Shown: positions 34,296 to 48,155, numbered from the stretch's first letter. The stretch: DNA of 64,000 bases from Adineta ricciae (GCA_905250025.1 CAJNOJ010000083.1:248001-312000); one strand, 5' to 3'. Numbers and translations: made by a program. The notes: generated by a model from the sequence alone, not told the origin.

Positions 34296-36657
34296 ACAAA
34301 TCTTTCATTGCTTACAGGATAGATTCTTCTGTACTACTTGTCTTTTCCTTCATCTTATGATTTTTATTCGCGAACTGAATCATTTACTCTATTTTGAAAT
34401 AAAACTGAAGTGATGACACGCGTTCTACCAAACAGAGGAAATCTCCGATAGGTTCTAGTGCCGTGAACATCCTCTAATTAGCATTATCTTCCGGTTTAGA
34501 AAAGGCATTGCTTCGAGAAGTGCTCTTCGTTCATTTCGATATCTCTTTTGAGTGCATACGATGACTATTGAATCCATACGGATGTTTAGGAATCTTTAAT
34601 TCGACTTCAGTATATTCGATTGTATTAATTAACTATTTTCTCCACGCAAAACTCAATGATTTGCAAGTAAGATTCAACATGATTAATGATTATGTGAGGA
34701 GATAAAAAAATGAATATTATATATGTCAGTTTCCGCTGAAAGAAGATCTTTATTTACGTCAACGGTAAAAATCAACAATGCTTTGTTATCTGAGTTTGAT
34801 TGTTCGAGTAAGACAGGACAGGAAAGCAAATGATCTCATTCGAGATCGATAGACGCGCGAAGAATTGATCTAAAACGTAGTTGAAAATCGAAGGAAATGT
34901 GTGATTAATCAAGTTCTCGGCAATGCAAATATGTAACATACTTATTGACCTGGAATAAAATGTTCTCACGTTGGTTATTCGACCAGCTTTGCCGATATGC
35001 ATCGGCCAGTCGTATCGAAATTGCCGTGAACAAATCGTCGAACTCCTCTCTCTATTGTCTTCGTGCGGGAGAAGAAAAAAAATCATTTGACGTCTGTGCG
35101 TAATTGAAGTGAAATTCCACGTATTTTCCAATGATTGTTCCGCCTGATGTATATCGGAGAAAATCTTTCATTTCTAATTCCATCTTTAATGTTTTTTCCT
35201 TGATTATCATCAATGTCTTCTCATCGTCATAATTGACGGAAAAGAAATTTCTCATCGAATTATAATTAGTACATATCTATTTCATGTCAACATTTGTAAA
35301 TATCATCAGAATCATCAATGTATTACTACCCCCCCCCCCCCTCTCTTCTCTAGCCCACATTGAGAAGGATCAATATAATACTATTACTACAATAAGTGGA
35401 GGGAGGAAAAAAACGATCTGATGCGTGGCGAATGGATTTTTTGCACAAATTGATGAAGAGAATAGAAAAATGTTGTTAATATCCTGATTAAGCCGCAAAT
35501 CAGTCCAGTGATTTGCTTTTTCAAAGTGTTTATTCCTTGCCTATCTAGGCAAAGTAGGTACTTAGCGGAAATCGAATACATCGAAGAGAAAAGTCCTATT
35601 AAATCTTCAATACGACAGTCGACACTTATACTCAATCGATCGAAAGAGAAGGCAAACTGAATTAACTCGTTCGATACTTTCTGTCTTCTAATCGAACAAC
35701 CGATCCTGTCGCAATAAATTTCCATTTCATTTTATATATGCTTATTTATCATCAATACATATCCAAACGTAGATTATTAACAAAGAGATACCATCTGTAT
35801 ATTTATTTCAACAAGAAACAGATATATCTCCATTAGGTGAAATCCCCACACGAGATATTAGCAAAACACAAGACAAACATATGGATATATTTAGAACGAT
35901 TTTCTTGTTTTTCTCAGCTTTTTCCATCTGTCACTAGACACAATGAGAACATCGATATACATTAACAAAGACATTTTTGACGATCTTTACATATGAATAT
36001 ATAAACTTGTTTTTTCTTATTTTGACAATTCTGTGCATATCTAGAGTGAACGAGTGTTGACATTTACCGAGAAAATCGAGCCTTGCCAATATAGGAAAGG
36101 AAATCGGCAATCATTTAGCATTTCGACTGCTTGTTTCATTTAGTTTTGTCAAGATATATCAAGCTCGATTTTTTCTTCTTCTTCTCGTTGTTGTCTATGT
36201 GAGAAAGAAAGAGAAAGAACAATGAGTACTCATCATTGTCATCATCATTATCATTTGGATAACGCTAAACACCGCGAATACTTATGCATTCTTATTTTGT
36301 TCTCTGCAAGAAGAAGAATAAGACGAGTGAGGGGGAAAAAATGAGACAAGGAGGACCCTAAAGACTAGCGTCGCTATTATTGCTGTTCAAAATACGAGAA
36401 GAAACGGCAGTGTATACCAGAAGAAAAGAAACAAGGAAAAAAACGACATTTCTCTTATCATCATCGTCGTTGAAGAACAAGAATAGCTGTAAGAGACTAT
36501 CGTCAATTCCGAACAGAGTATTTGTACGCTCATAACAGCAGGAGAGAGGAAAGCAAAAGAAGAAAAACACAGAAGAAGAAAAAGAAAACGGAAAATATAG
36601 TGGTAGGAAAAGAGATGTTTCTAGTATTGGTTTCCTACGAGAGGCCAAGTTCTCTAC
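34296..36657. other. Intergenic region after the vWA gene; contig end
   Basis: 34296-35342 is shared with the second haplotype (47112-48154); 35343-36657 occurs once. A minus-strand frame starting at 35255 (MRNFFSVNYDDEKTLM) is also seen in the other allele at 48066 and could be a short exon, but a homopolymer indel splits the frames and I do not recognise it. The rest is simple-repeat-rich with no supported gene. Confidence 0.45.
35329..35341. repeat. Poly-C run (13 C)
   Basis: Homopolymer at the edge of the shared block. The partner contig ends in a 10-C run at 48145-48154, directly before an N, so the run probably broke the assembly. Confidence 0.9.
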
Positions 36658-36658
36658 N
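36658..36658. other. Contig join (single N)
   Basis: Single ambiguous base. The next base restarts the sequence of 23838. Confidence 0.9.
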
Positions 36659-36814
36659 ATACAAACTTATCTAACACACCCACATGTTTAGAAAGATATA
36701 GGAGAACAGACAATAATGAGTATATGTTGGCATTGAGCATTGTAAAGATGATCTCCATTCAGAGAGTTTACATAATCGCGCATACTCATTACTTAACGAG
36801 CTATTAAATCTTAC

Positions 36815-37133
36815 CATTTTTCTCGATAGATTTCTTTTGTTTTGTTTGTTCTGCTGGATTTGGATGATCAACGATTAAATGCGTTGAATCGTCGTTATTA
36901 TCATTATTCTGATCAAGATTTTCATTCTTTTCTGTCTCTTCGTCGTTTTCATTGTTATTATCATCAACATCGAGAAGATCATCAAGAGATTGAGGTGTTT
37001 TCATGATGATATTATTGTTATCAAGCATGATGGAACCATTCCGATCATCGAGCGTTTCATCGAACTCGTTATTTGAGTCGGGTGAATAAGTTTGCTGTGT
37101 AGAGCTTTTTCGTAAAAGTTCATATTCACTCAT
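36815..37133 (-). CDS. Acidic first coding exon of an unidentified gene, allele 2
   Basis: Same exon as 23994-24303, with donor GTAAGA preserved and three extra codons (TEK) in the acidic stretch. Length differs by exactly nine bases, which supports translation. The contig starts 156 bases beyond the donor, so the next exon is again absent. Confidence 0.6.
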
Positions 37134-40100
37134 GTTGTTCACATTGACATTGAAAATTGAAATAGGTTTTCTTCTCTAACAACAAAAAACAAAATCTCAT
37201 CGTTTGCCTTTGCTCGACAACCGTTTACTTACACATATACAATCAAGATAACGTTCATAGATCAGATAGTCGATTATTTTCAATCATAATTTGTATCCCT
37301 AATCGATACGTTCTACAAGATCAGAGAAATCGATCTAAAATGAAGCAAGAAAAAAAAATTAATTGTCAAGGTCGGTTGAATACACAACTAGGTATACATG
37401 TACGTATACGAGTAAGATCGACAACGGTTAACGAAGAAGACCTTGACAAAAGAAAACGACCTTCGAATAACTGAAATGAACGACAGTACAAGGTAGTCAT
37501 AGGTGAGGTTTGAAGATAAAAGTTTCGTCGAAAAATCATTCGAACTATAGCAGATATTCACTAGTCAGATGGATTTGATAATGGAATAGAAACTTCTTCA
37601 AATAAACAAATAACGCGTCGCGTAACATAAAACGGATTTTATTCATTGGTTTGAAAAACCTCCACCAATAGAATCGCTTCCTAATCCATCTGTCGCTAAG
37701 TGTTGCAATAGATAAGAATTTATCCATACGAGCAAGTAAGATTGCATATGAAGAAACGGCTCAGGACTAGAAGGTATCTCACACCTTTATGATGAAAGAA
37801 ATAACCAGATCGTAACAATGATAAATTGATTGAAAATTACCCACTTTTATTATCGGGACTATATGTTCTTGTTGTTGGGACTTCTTGACACTCTAATGAT
37901 GATCGATTTTCTAGTCCGAGCATCTGTTTTCGAAATCACATATACACATAGATCAAATCAATATATGACAAGAAAGAATCTCTTTTATTGATGTTTCAGA
38001 AAACAGCAGGTGTATAATGTTTATTACCATAGAGAAACGAACGATGATATGAGCTGAAAACATGAGGAAAACTTTGACGACTGTTGTCATGTCTCTGAAT
38101 GAGTACTTTCTTTAAAAAAAACCGCTTTCATCGGAAGAAATCTGGCACTAATCAGATATTCTAGACATCTTTTTTTATTCTCGTAATCATCGTCGATCAA
38201 AACTGTCTTCAACAATATGTATTATATAATCGACAAGATCCTCTTGTCATAAGCACGCAAGACAACAAGAACAATTCATCAATTATCTTCAGTGGAGAGA
38301 GCCTGATTATCAAATAGTTCGCGAACGAAAATATGATGCGTATCAAGCGATTTTCGCATAACTTGCGTTCGATTTGAAGTGCACTTGAGAAGAATCGAAT
38401 TCATTTTTTTATTACTGGTAAACTTTTTGACTGAATATTGTGATGATTTTATGTCTGAAAATGTCATTCGAGGAAAATCAATAAATATATTGACGACATT
38501 CAGACAGGCGAAGTAGTGGGTAACAATAATTCTAGTTTGAAAAAGATCGTCGACTATAAAAAATCTTGTTTGCAAACAAGAACTTCGTTTTCTATTCGAT
38601 ACTTGTTGAAATTTTGAGAAAGACCGTTCCTAGTCGATAATAATTATTCATATGACTAACTACATGTGTATGCTATCAATAGGATTCAAAATCGAACTAC
38701 CAAATTGTATTGGCGAGGCGGAGTCGCAATTATAGTGCTCAGTGAAGGCTTTCGGGACTTCTTCGAATGTGAGAAAATCGATAAAATCAAGATCAGCCGA
38801 AGCCTTATTGATCTCTGTAGTGAGACAACAGGAAACTTTACAGTTTCGAACGAGAAAACGTGTCACCGATCGACGCAGTATTGTACTTTGTGTTATCTCG
38901 AGATTGGAATAAAAAAACAGTCTCCTTCGTGTTCGCTCTCCTCCCACTTCAACAGTGTTGGTCCACTGGAACTTTCAATGAGTTAAGTGTAAGTAGGAGG
39001 AAGATCATAATGGATGTTTAAGGAAGCAATGGCAAATATTTTTATTCATATCAAAGAAATCGAACAACTTTGGTCCACAGTTCATGTAGTATTGACAGAC
39101 ATTTGGCTTGTTTTCAACTGACGTACGTTCAGCGTAGTGCTTCGTTGCTAAAGTACGACAATAAATCAGAATGACGTAAGTACAGGCAAATGTACTCGTC
39201 GATAATTATGTGCGACTTAATATCTTTGTTGTTTGGATTTGTTTATTGTCGCAAATTCTAATTGAAGTTGATTGAAATGTGAGACTAAATCTCATCTCAG
39301 TCGCGTATTATTAGCAAATGTTCTCTATCGTTAATATTTCCAATCCAACAAAGATTCTTTGTCTTCACGCTAGTCGATCTTCGGAGAAGCTTAATGATAG
39401 TTTGTCGTCATATGAATAACCCTCATACTACATCACATCGAAAGCAGCATTGATTTATCTGGAAGGCAAGTTTAAAACCATTCCGTCCGTAGGTTGAAAC
39501 ATCGGAAGGAAATGAATGGACCCAAATTAACTATCACACGAAATCAGATAGTGAGATGTTTGTCAATTGAGATTACATCTTCTCTTGGATATTTCTACTA
39601 AATAAATTTCCGACATCACGCTAATATTCTTGTTCGATCTTTCTTTTCTGATACAAAATAAACGTCACCTATGATGAATTCCACATTCTCTCATTCTTTT
39701 CTTTTCACTGAATCGGTTACTCAATGAATTTCCGTCAGATTTTTCCAATATTCTTTAAATAACTTCACCGCAGATTTTCAGTGAAAGAAATTTGTGTGGG
39801 ACGGCCATTAATAGCAACAGGCACGATAATTCATCAAGCATAACTTTCTCAAAATTGAGTTTATTAAGGAAAAATGTGTCCGCCCATGTTTCCGACCTAT
39901 GTAACAAAGCATTCGTACTCGATCGATTGCCTTTCCGATTTGGGAGACAGTTCTTTCTCTGATTTGTTCGAACTTAAACAAAGATTCTTTTCTCTTCGCC
40001 GTCTTTTCATCATCAATCTGACTATTGTTTCTCATGCCTCCTACACTTTGACTGTTCCTCCTGAAAATCTTATTTCCATAACGACTCAGAGCTGTGTATA

Positions 40101-40189
40101 TATACGCGCCAGCATAATGTGTTCTCTACGTTACTTTTTTTACAGATCAAATCCTAATATTAATTCTTAATTTTTTAAAAATAATCATC
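37134..40189. other. Intergenic region, allele 2
   Basis: Allelic to 24304-27360. Extra small insertions (for example near 37400) and substitutions. No supported gene. Confidence 0.5.
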
Positions 40190-40704
40190 ATGTTTATTTC
40201 ATCATTACCATCAACATTTATCCTTGCTAGCTGCTGTTTTGCCATGATAATCTTCCTTAAATCATCGGTAAGAGTTCATTTTTGTCGGTCTACAGTGCAT
40301 TGATGTCGACTTTGTCTTTCTAGTGCGCGTATGTTATTGATTCGAATGAAATAAGACAATTGGATTTCAATTCACCTTCATATTTTGATCGTTATGTTCG
40401 TACGACCAAATTTCCGCGCATTGGCCGTTCAATCTATGATAACGAAGATCTTTCGTCGTTGTTAGATGTTAATACTAATAGCGAAGAGTCAACGGATGAA
40501 AATCTCGAGCAACGTAGTGTTCTTTTTCCACGAATTGGTAAACGTGCATTTCACAACTTACTTTGGGCCAACAGTCGATCCAATCCACATCGAATGTTAG
40601 ATTCTCAAGGTCGGTACTATGTCAATGGTTATGATTATCATATTCATCAATCTCCATTAAATTCAATGTCGCGTTATCGTGGCAAACGAAGTGTTTCAAT
40701 GTAA
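40190..40704 (+). CDS. Amidated FPRI-peptide neuropeptide precursor, allele 2
   Basis: Exons 40190-40267 and 40324-40704 give 152 aa. Differences from allele 1 lie outside the mature peptides (signal peptide L-to-F, propeptide V-to-I, spacer A-to-S and V-to-M). Both FPRIG modules and their dibasic or monobasic processing sites are identical, which supports the peptides as the constrained product. Confidence 0.85.
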
Positions 40705-41181
40705 GATCAACGAATGAAATGTTCACCTACGGAAAATTTTATTGAATAAACGAATCATTTGCCATTCTTCTTCCTTTATCTCAACAACTTTTAACCTCTT
40801 TCAATGTTGTCATAAGCTATGAACTATAAATTCTCATCATTTGCTTTAAATACAATGTGAGAAGATGTTTTCGAAAAAAGAATAATCGAGAATATCAAGT
40901 ATATATATAAATGTGTTGTCGCATAGATACATAAACGAGCGCCCTCTCACCTCTAAACATCGTTGGACGAAAACTATCAAATAATAAATCTAGATTCTGA
41001 CTGATTGATTGTACTTTGATTTCTTTCACCGGAACTTATCGTTCATTTCAAAAATTGATTTTATCAGCAAATGACGAAGGGTGATATGTCCGTCAAATGA
41101 TTTCAGACATTTGAATTCAAGCAATTGTTCAAATCTATGCGAGTAATGATGTATGAACTTCTTCTTTTCAGATAGATCGTC

Positions 41182-43925
41182 ATGTCAGGCAGTATTATCC
41201 GAGAAAAACCGACATTATACGGATCAATTCGTCAAAATAATGTCACGAGTAAATCATTTTGGAAATCAATCTCTCCCGCTCCTGCGACTATAGTCGATTT
41301 CTTGTTTAGATGGTAATTCTCCATTGAAACTGTTTACACATGCCAAAGTGACAATCACCGATATTTTCAAGAATATCGCATCGTTTGTTAACGATTCGAG
41401 CATTTATCTGGCTGGTTTGTATGATCATTGGCATTCCTGACTGAATCTAACTGGTTTCTTTGTTGTTAATTTAGATGTAATGAAATCAGACAAAGAATTG
41501 CTTGCGATGGATAAATATAAAGATAGTCAACAACTGAAAGAGAGAGTCAATAGAATCCTGTCAATCATTTCACGTGATCATATGAAAGTCGTTTTCTTCG
41601 GAAGGTTCAGTTTCTAACATTGATATTCCCTTTTCGAAATCATTCTTCTTCTTTTTTTCCAGAACGAGTAATGGCAAAAGTACTGTGATGAATGCAATGT
41701 TACGAGAAAGAATCTTGCCGGTCGGAATGGGCCATACAACGAATTGTTTTCTTCAAGTGCGTTTTCATAGTGTAGAAAGCGAGACCAACGATTATTTGTT
41801 GTTTAGATTGAAGGAACAGATAAGATGGAAGCTGTAGTGCTTATACCTGGCTCGGAAGAATTGAAAAGTGTGCACGTAAGTCATGTCGACCATTCTTGAT
41901 TTAAGGAATAAATATAAACATTTTGGGGTGTAGAATTTGAGTAGTATTAGCAACGCGTTATCAAGTGAGAAACTAGATTCGGACTCTTTGGTGAAAATCC
42001 TTTGGCCAAAAGAAAAATGTCGACTCATACGAGATGATGTTGTCCTTGTTGACAGGTAATATAACGCTCAACCATGTTTTCAACACGATAGTTGTTGTGT
42101 TTTCATAGTCCTGGTATCGATGTGTCAACGAACCTTGATGAATGGATTGAAAAATACTGTTTAGACGCTGATGTTTTTATTCTTGTGATATCTGCCGAAT
42201 CTACGATCACCGTTTCAGTAAGTTCATTGCTTTTGAATCTCTTCTCTTTGTCATTGCGATCATAGGAAAAGAAATTCCTTCACAATGTTGCTCAACGCTT
42301 ATCGAATCCAAATATATTTATTCTAATGAATCGATGGGATGCAACAGCGAATGAACCTGAGATGGTTGAATCAGTAAGACTAGATCATTTTATCACTTCA
42401 TATGTCTAAAGGGCGTCTATTCAAGGTAAGACAACAACATCTCGATCGCGGTTTAGAATTTCTCTGTGATGAATTGAATTTATGTGATCGAAAAGAAGCA
42501 GCCGAGAATCGAATGTTCTTCATCTCAGCCCGTGAAGCTTTATTAAATCGAAATACGGATCCTAGTACGTCACCGCGAAGCGGATACAACGAAGGTGAGG
42601 TTGACTTCTCAGAAATAAATCGACATAACGATGATGTTCCAGGGTACCGAGAACGACTCCATGAATTTAATAAATTCGAACATGAATTCGAAAAGTGCAT
42701 ATCGAAAACTGCTGTGCAAACTAAATTTCAGCAGCATACCAACCGTGGAAGAGAAATCATTACGTTCTTATGTGAGACAATCGCGAACATAATCAATAGA
42801 TCACAAACGAATAAAGAAGAATACCTGACGAAATTGAAGGAAACAGAAGATAAAAATGTTTTTCTCGAACATGAACTTCGGTCAATGACGGATTCGGCGA
42901 AAGAAAGAATACGACATGTTTCCGAAGATGTTTACAAAAGAGTAGCACAAACATTAAACGATGAAATCAGACGGTGAGCACGATCTTCTTCATTCATCGA
43001 CTGCTAATGCGTGACTTTCAAATGTTTTAGATTGTATACTCTAATTGATGAATTTGATCGGCCATTTTCTACTGAACGCAGTCAAATTCCACTCTATAAA
43101 CAAGACCTTCACCGGTGGGTGGAAGAGCGTTTGGGCTCCAACTTACAAAACCGCCTTCATACCGCTCTTCATTCCGCCCTCGATACTGTGCATAACGAAA
43201 TCAAAGATCGCGTCAAATCTGTCTTAACAACTGCTGAACGTCGTGCCTACGTCGATGCAATTGTGCCACGCTCTGACTTCGCCATATCATATCGTTTAGA
43301 CTGTTCCAATCTATGTTCAGATTTTCGTGAAGACATCCAATTCAAGTTCTCACTAGGTCTAACATCACTTTGGGAACGTTTTATGTTAAACGAGAAACAA
43401 ACGAAATCGAAATCTTCATCGTTTCTCAATTCGTCGAATGATTTGATTACAACTGCAAATCATCTAACAGAATTAACGTCAACATCGAGCTTTCTGGCGT
43501 TAGGTACCTGCGCACTGATATGGCGAAGTGTCGGCTGGAAAATGCTAGGCGTTGTTGCCGGTGTTTATGGAAGTTTTTATCTTTACGAACGACTGATGTG
43601 GACGAAAACTGCTCAAGAACGTGCATTTAAACGTCAGTATGCCGACTATGCATCATCAAAAATGCGACTGATTGTTGATCTGACATCTGGCAATGCCAGT
43701 GCGCAAGTTCAACAAGAACTATCAATGTATTTTGCTCAGACTGTTCGTTATGTCGCCCTGGAAAAGGACGATGTGATTGATAACATTCAAGATTTGAAGA
43801 ATGCTATCTATCAATTCAAATCCTACATTGAGAAAGGTAAAAAGATGCAAAAGCAAGGCGATAAAATCAACAATGAATTAAATCAATTTTCCAAACAATA
43901 CTTAATATCTGATTTGACGAATTAA
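41182..43925 (+). CDS. Mfn: Mitofusin, allele 2
   Basis: Ten exons, boundaries identical to allele 1: 41182-41248, 41310-41414, 41475-41604, 41663-41756, 41807-41875, 41934-42055, 42109-42217, 42266-42373, 42426-42973, 43031-43925; 748 aa. In the last two exons (about 480 residues) I count only seven amino-acid differences from allele 1 (for example S/A, F/V, K/R, A/S, F/L, A/T, I/M), against many silent ones, so both copies are under purifying selection. GTPase motifs and the membrane hairpin are intact. Confidence 0.95.
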
Positions 43926-44320
43926 AAATTTGACTTCAACCCACAAAGTCTTCATTTCGATGGTCCTATTTTCCTTTTGTATTTTTCCACATATATGTAT
44001 GTGTGTACATGTAGTCTCTCTTTCATTTCAAGCAATAAATGACTGACTTGAAATGATCCTCTCGCATATGATTTACTGCATTCGACAAATATATTTTTCT
44101 CTTCTATGGGCAAATATGAATCAGTGCTGACCTGATGTTTCAATAATGATGTGTAATATCCCTGATGACTCATCGAATTACACCATAGAGAGAAAAAACA
44201 ACGACGTAGAGACTTGTTTTTCTTCTCCTTCTTCTTCCTTGCATGCTCACTTTCATCTTTTTTTGCAACAAGTAAAGCTAGCAGAGGTTTTATTTTTGCT
44301 TTGACGAAAACATACTTACT
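43926..44320. other. Mitofusin 3' UTR / vWA gene 5' flank, allele 2
   Basis: Allelic to 31102-31497. Nothing further seen. Confidence 0.45.
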
Positions 44321-47111
44321 ATGGATTTCGGATCGAAATATGTTTATAAATATGAGCATTCCTCAGATGAGTCAATATCAGATGATGAAGACGATCGTAT
44401 GATCGTTCAACCTCCAGCAGCACCATCCTTAGCCTTGACCAGGTATCGATAGTCTTGAAGCTCTGATAGAAAAATAACGTGTTTTCTTCTAGTGATTCCA
44501 AAGAAGCAGGAGCTGCCGCTGCTGCAATAAGCCATGCAAAACGAAAGAAGCGTTTGCGAAAAGCTGACACAAATGTTTTAAATGTTAAATTCAATCAATT
44601 ACTTCAACCAGGTAGATATTCATGCGAATTCAGTGTAAAGCAATTGGGTGTTTCATTGTATCTTTCCCTTCAGGCGAGATGCATGCTGGTGATCCGGTCT
44701 ATTGCGCAGATTGCCATGCCATTGCTTCACATTTGAGCAAAGTCCGAACGGAAGAAAACCAAGATGCCACATGGCAATGCGAATTCTGTTCAAAATCAAA
44801 TACAGTCGATATCGAACAAACAGATTTGCCCAAAAAAGAGGATGCCACATATTTAATATCGCCAGCACCTGTTGTCCATGGTTCTGATATGACTGGTGTG
44901 GACGATTCGATTGTGATTTTCGTTGTTGACATCAGTGGTTCGATGTCATCAACAACAACAGTGCCAGGAACATTCCGACTACCCAATGCAGCACAACTAC
45001 AAGACCGTGCTGCCGCTAACTTTGATGGTGAACGAATGGTTCGCGATCGTCATCAAACATATGTTTCACGCTTGCAGGGCGTACAAATGGCGGTCGATGC
45101 AAATTTAGACAAACTTGCAAAAGATACGCCCACAAGACGTGCAGCTTTGCTAACATTTAATCATGAAATAACGTATTATGGTACGTTTATAATTTCTCTT
45201 CGTGCGAAGATGATTAATCATGTTCGTATTGAATTTTAGGTGATGGCACACGCGCTGAACCATTAGTCATTCGCGGAGATAAATTAAATAGTGCAGATGA
45301 TTTAACACGTGAAGCCGAACAGGAACAAAATAATGAATTGAAACCTGTGTCAGAGACGAAAACGAATTTAACTCAGCGTGTGTACGATCTTGAAGAAGGT
45401 GGACAAACAGCTCTTGGTCCAGCTGTTCTCTTCGCTCTGAATATTGCATCAAAACGGCAAGGATCAAAAATTGTTATTTGCACCGACGGTGTGTTCTCAC
45501 TTGTATTGCTGTGAAATAATCTTTGGATTCTTTTTTCCTAGGCTTGGCCAATCGAGGTTTAGGTAGTTTAGAAACAGCCCAAGATGAAAAAATCGATCAA
45601 GAAGTTAAAATGCAAGCACTCTCCGAAGGAAATCAATTCTACGCTGGATGTAAGACGGACTTGTTCGTATGAGCTAACCATAAGTTCATTTTGTTTAGTA
45701 ACTGAACGTGCGCGAGAAAAAGGAGTCAGCATTTCTGTAATTACAATCAAAGGTAATGGATAACTTATGAAAGGCATTTAATAAAGATCATTTTATTCTC
45801 TCTAGGTACTGCATGTCTACTTCCGGTGGTCGGACAAATGGTAAAATAAGCTTTCTTCTCGTTTCTTTCTTTTGATAATCTCGACTTTATCGACTTGATT
45901 TACAGGCTGATGGTACAAGTGGCAATGTCACAATCGTTGATTTGTTGAATATTCGTGATGAATTTGCTTCTATACTCGAACAAAAAATTATCGCCACCAA
46001 TGTCGAAGCAACTTTAATTGTTCATCGCGGTTTGTATATACGCAATCCTGATAATCCCGATGACAAGCTCGAAACTGTTAAACGTGAGATTGGTAATGTA
46101 ACTAAACAAACAGAAGTCACATTTGAATTCGGTATACGCAGCAAACAAGGTAAATTCATCTACAATACGAGACAACTCTCGGTTTTCAATGGTACACTGT
46201 TCATTTAGAGTTGAAAGACAAATGGAATATGGATCTTGACGAATTGAAACAACTACCATTTCAAGTACAAGTTGTCTATACAGCTGTTGATGGTAGCAAA
46301 GCTCTACGTGTTCTGACACAATTGAAAGAAACGACTGAAAATCGAGAAGTAGCGGAAGTTAATGCCTATCGTGGTGTTATCGCACAAAATCATATTCGAA
46401 ATACCGCAGCAGAGATGATGTAAGTTCACGAAATAGAAAGAGTATTGTTCGATGTTCCCAACAATGATCTTCTCGTTTAGGGTGGATTACGACGATGATG
46501 AAGACGAAGGCGACGCATCACGTGTTCGTTCGAAATGGTCGAAACCTATCATGCAAAAACAACGTATGAACTATATGAGTAATCTTAATCGAATGAAACA
46601 TGCTCATAAAGAATATGAAGCACGCGATGACTTCAATGAAAAGTAGATAACCCTTTTTCTTTACAAATAGTTTCAAGTTTTCTTTTTTCTTTATCTAATT
46701 AGCCGTTGGGATAAAGCTAGTAGCGAATTACAGTCACATGTTGCTTCATCGAGAAGTCGAAAAATGGCAGCAAAACCAGCTGGAACTACTTCGCTATTCT
46801 CTCGAATGTCACGCTTAATCACTGGCCAAGGTTCGTCGACAAGCGAGGCTGCTGCCGCATCACCACCACCTCCATCTCCAGCTCTAGCGTTGGCTGCACA
46901 AGGAGGAAAAGCCAAACGAAGTTACGGTTTTGCAACAACGAATCTTGTACATTACAATGATAAAAACTCTGAGGATTTGTATCGATTCAAAAACCTAACA
47001 TCAGAGTATATGCGTGAAGCTAGTCCGCCACGAAATGAAGACAGACGATCGGGTGCATCGGATAGTGAAGGCGAACGAAAAGATCCACGACGACCAAAAT
47101 CAGAGAAATAA
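44321..47111 (+). CDS. vWA-domain protein with Sec23/24-type zinc finger, allele 2
   Basis: Eleven exons: 44321-44442, 44493-44611, 44674-45180, 45240-45488, 45542-45649, 45699-45752, 45806-45840, 45906-46149, 46209-46419, 46481-46642, 46703-47111; 739 aa. The zinc knuckle and MIDAS motif match allele 1. The last exon is 12 bases shorter, and the Ala/Pro tail differs by several residues and small in-frame indels, so the tail evolves faster than the folded core. Confidence 0.84.
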
Positions 47112-48154
47112 ACAAATTGTTCATTCCCTACAGGATAGATCCTTCTATACTACTTGTCTTTTTCGTTTTCTTATGATTTTTATTCGCGAACTGAATATTT
47201 TACTCTATTTTGAAATAAAATCGAAGTGATTACACGCGTTCTACCAAAGAGAGGAAATTTCCGATAGGTTTTAGTGCCATGAACATCTTCTAATTAGCAT
47301 TATCTTCCGGTTCAGAAAAGTCATTGCTTCAAGAAGTGCTCTTCCTTCACTTCGATATCTCGTTTGAATGCATACGATGACTATTGAATCCATACGGATG
47401 TTTAGGAATCTTTAATTTGACTTCAGTATATTCGATTGTATTAATTAACTATTTTCTCCACGCAAAACTCAATGATTTGCAAGTAAGATTCAACATGATT
47501 AATGATTATGTAGGAGATAAAAAAATGAATATTATATATGTCAGTTTCCGCTGAAAGAAGATCTTTATTTACGTCAACGGTAAAAATCAACAATGCTTTG
47601 TTATCTGAGTTTGATTGTTCGAGTAGGACAGGAAATCAAATGATCTCATTCGAGACCGATAGACGAGCGAGGAATTGATCTAAAACGTAGTTGAAAATCG
47701 AAGGAAATGTGTGATTAATCAAGTTCTCGGCAATGCAAATATGTAACATAGTTATTGACCCGGAATGAAATGTTCTCATGTTGGTTATTCGACCAGCTTT
47801 GCCGATATGCATCGGCCGGTCGTATCGAAATTGCCGTGAACAAATCGTCGAATTCCTGTCTCTATTGTCTTCGTGCGAGAGAAGAAAAAGAAACCATTTG
47901 GCGTCCGTCCGTAATTGAAGTGAAATTCCACGTATTTGCCAATAATTGTTCCGCATGATGTATACCGGAGAAAATCTTTCATTTCTAATTCCATCTTTAA
48001 TGTTTTTTCCTTGATTATCATCAATGTCTTCTCATCGTCATAATTGACGGAAAAGAAATTTCTCATCGAATTATAATTAGTACATATCTATTTCATGTCA
48101 ACATTTGTAAATATCATCAGAATCATCAATATATTGCCAACCATCCCCCCCCCC
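47112..48154. other. 3' flank of vWA gene, allele 2
   Basis: Allelic to 34296-35342; ends in a poly-C run before the N. Holds the minus-strand frame from 48066 noted for the other allele. No gene called. Confidence 0.45.
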
Positions 48155-48155
48155 N
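48155..48155. other. Contig join (single N)
   Basis: Single ambiguous base directly after a 10-C homopolymer. The sequence beyond it is not a repeat of anything earlier in the window. Confidence 0.9.

Larger units (their letters stand above)
23838..35342. repeat. Haplotype copy C1 (orphan exon, neuropeptide, Mfn, vWA genes)
   Basis: About 11.5 kb, repeated in the same orientation at 36659-48154. Gene order, exon boundaries and frames agree throughout. It fades at a poly-C run (35329-35341), after which this contig continues with sequence not present in the partner. Confidence 0.92.
36659..48154. repeat. Haplotype copy C2 (whole contig allelic to 23838-35342)
   Basis: The complete contig between two Ns is the second copy of the preceding locus: orphan exon, neuropeptide, mitofusin and vWA genes, in the same order and orientation. 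Confidence 0.92.

Noticed and set aside
34772-35131. 119-residue minus-strand open frame
   Set aside because: Allelic differences mostly change amino acids and the ends differ; no sign of protein constraint in this frame.
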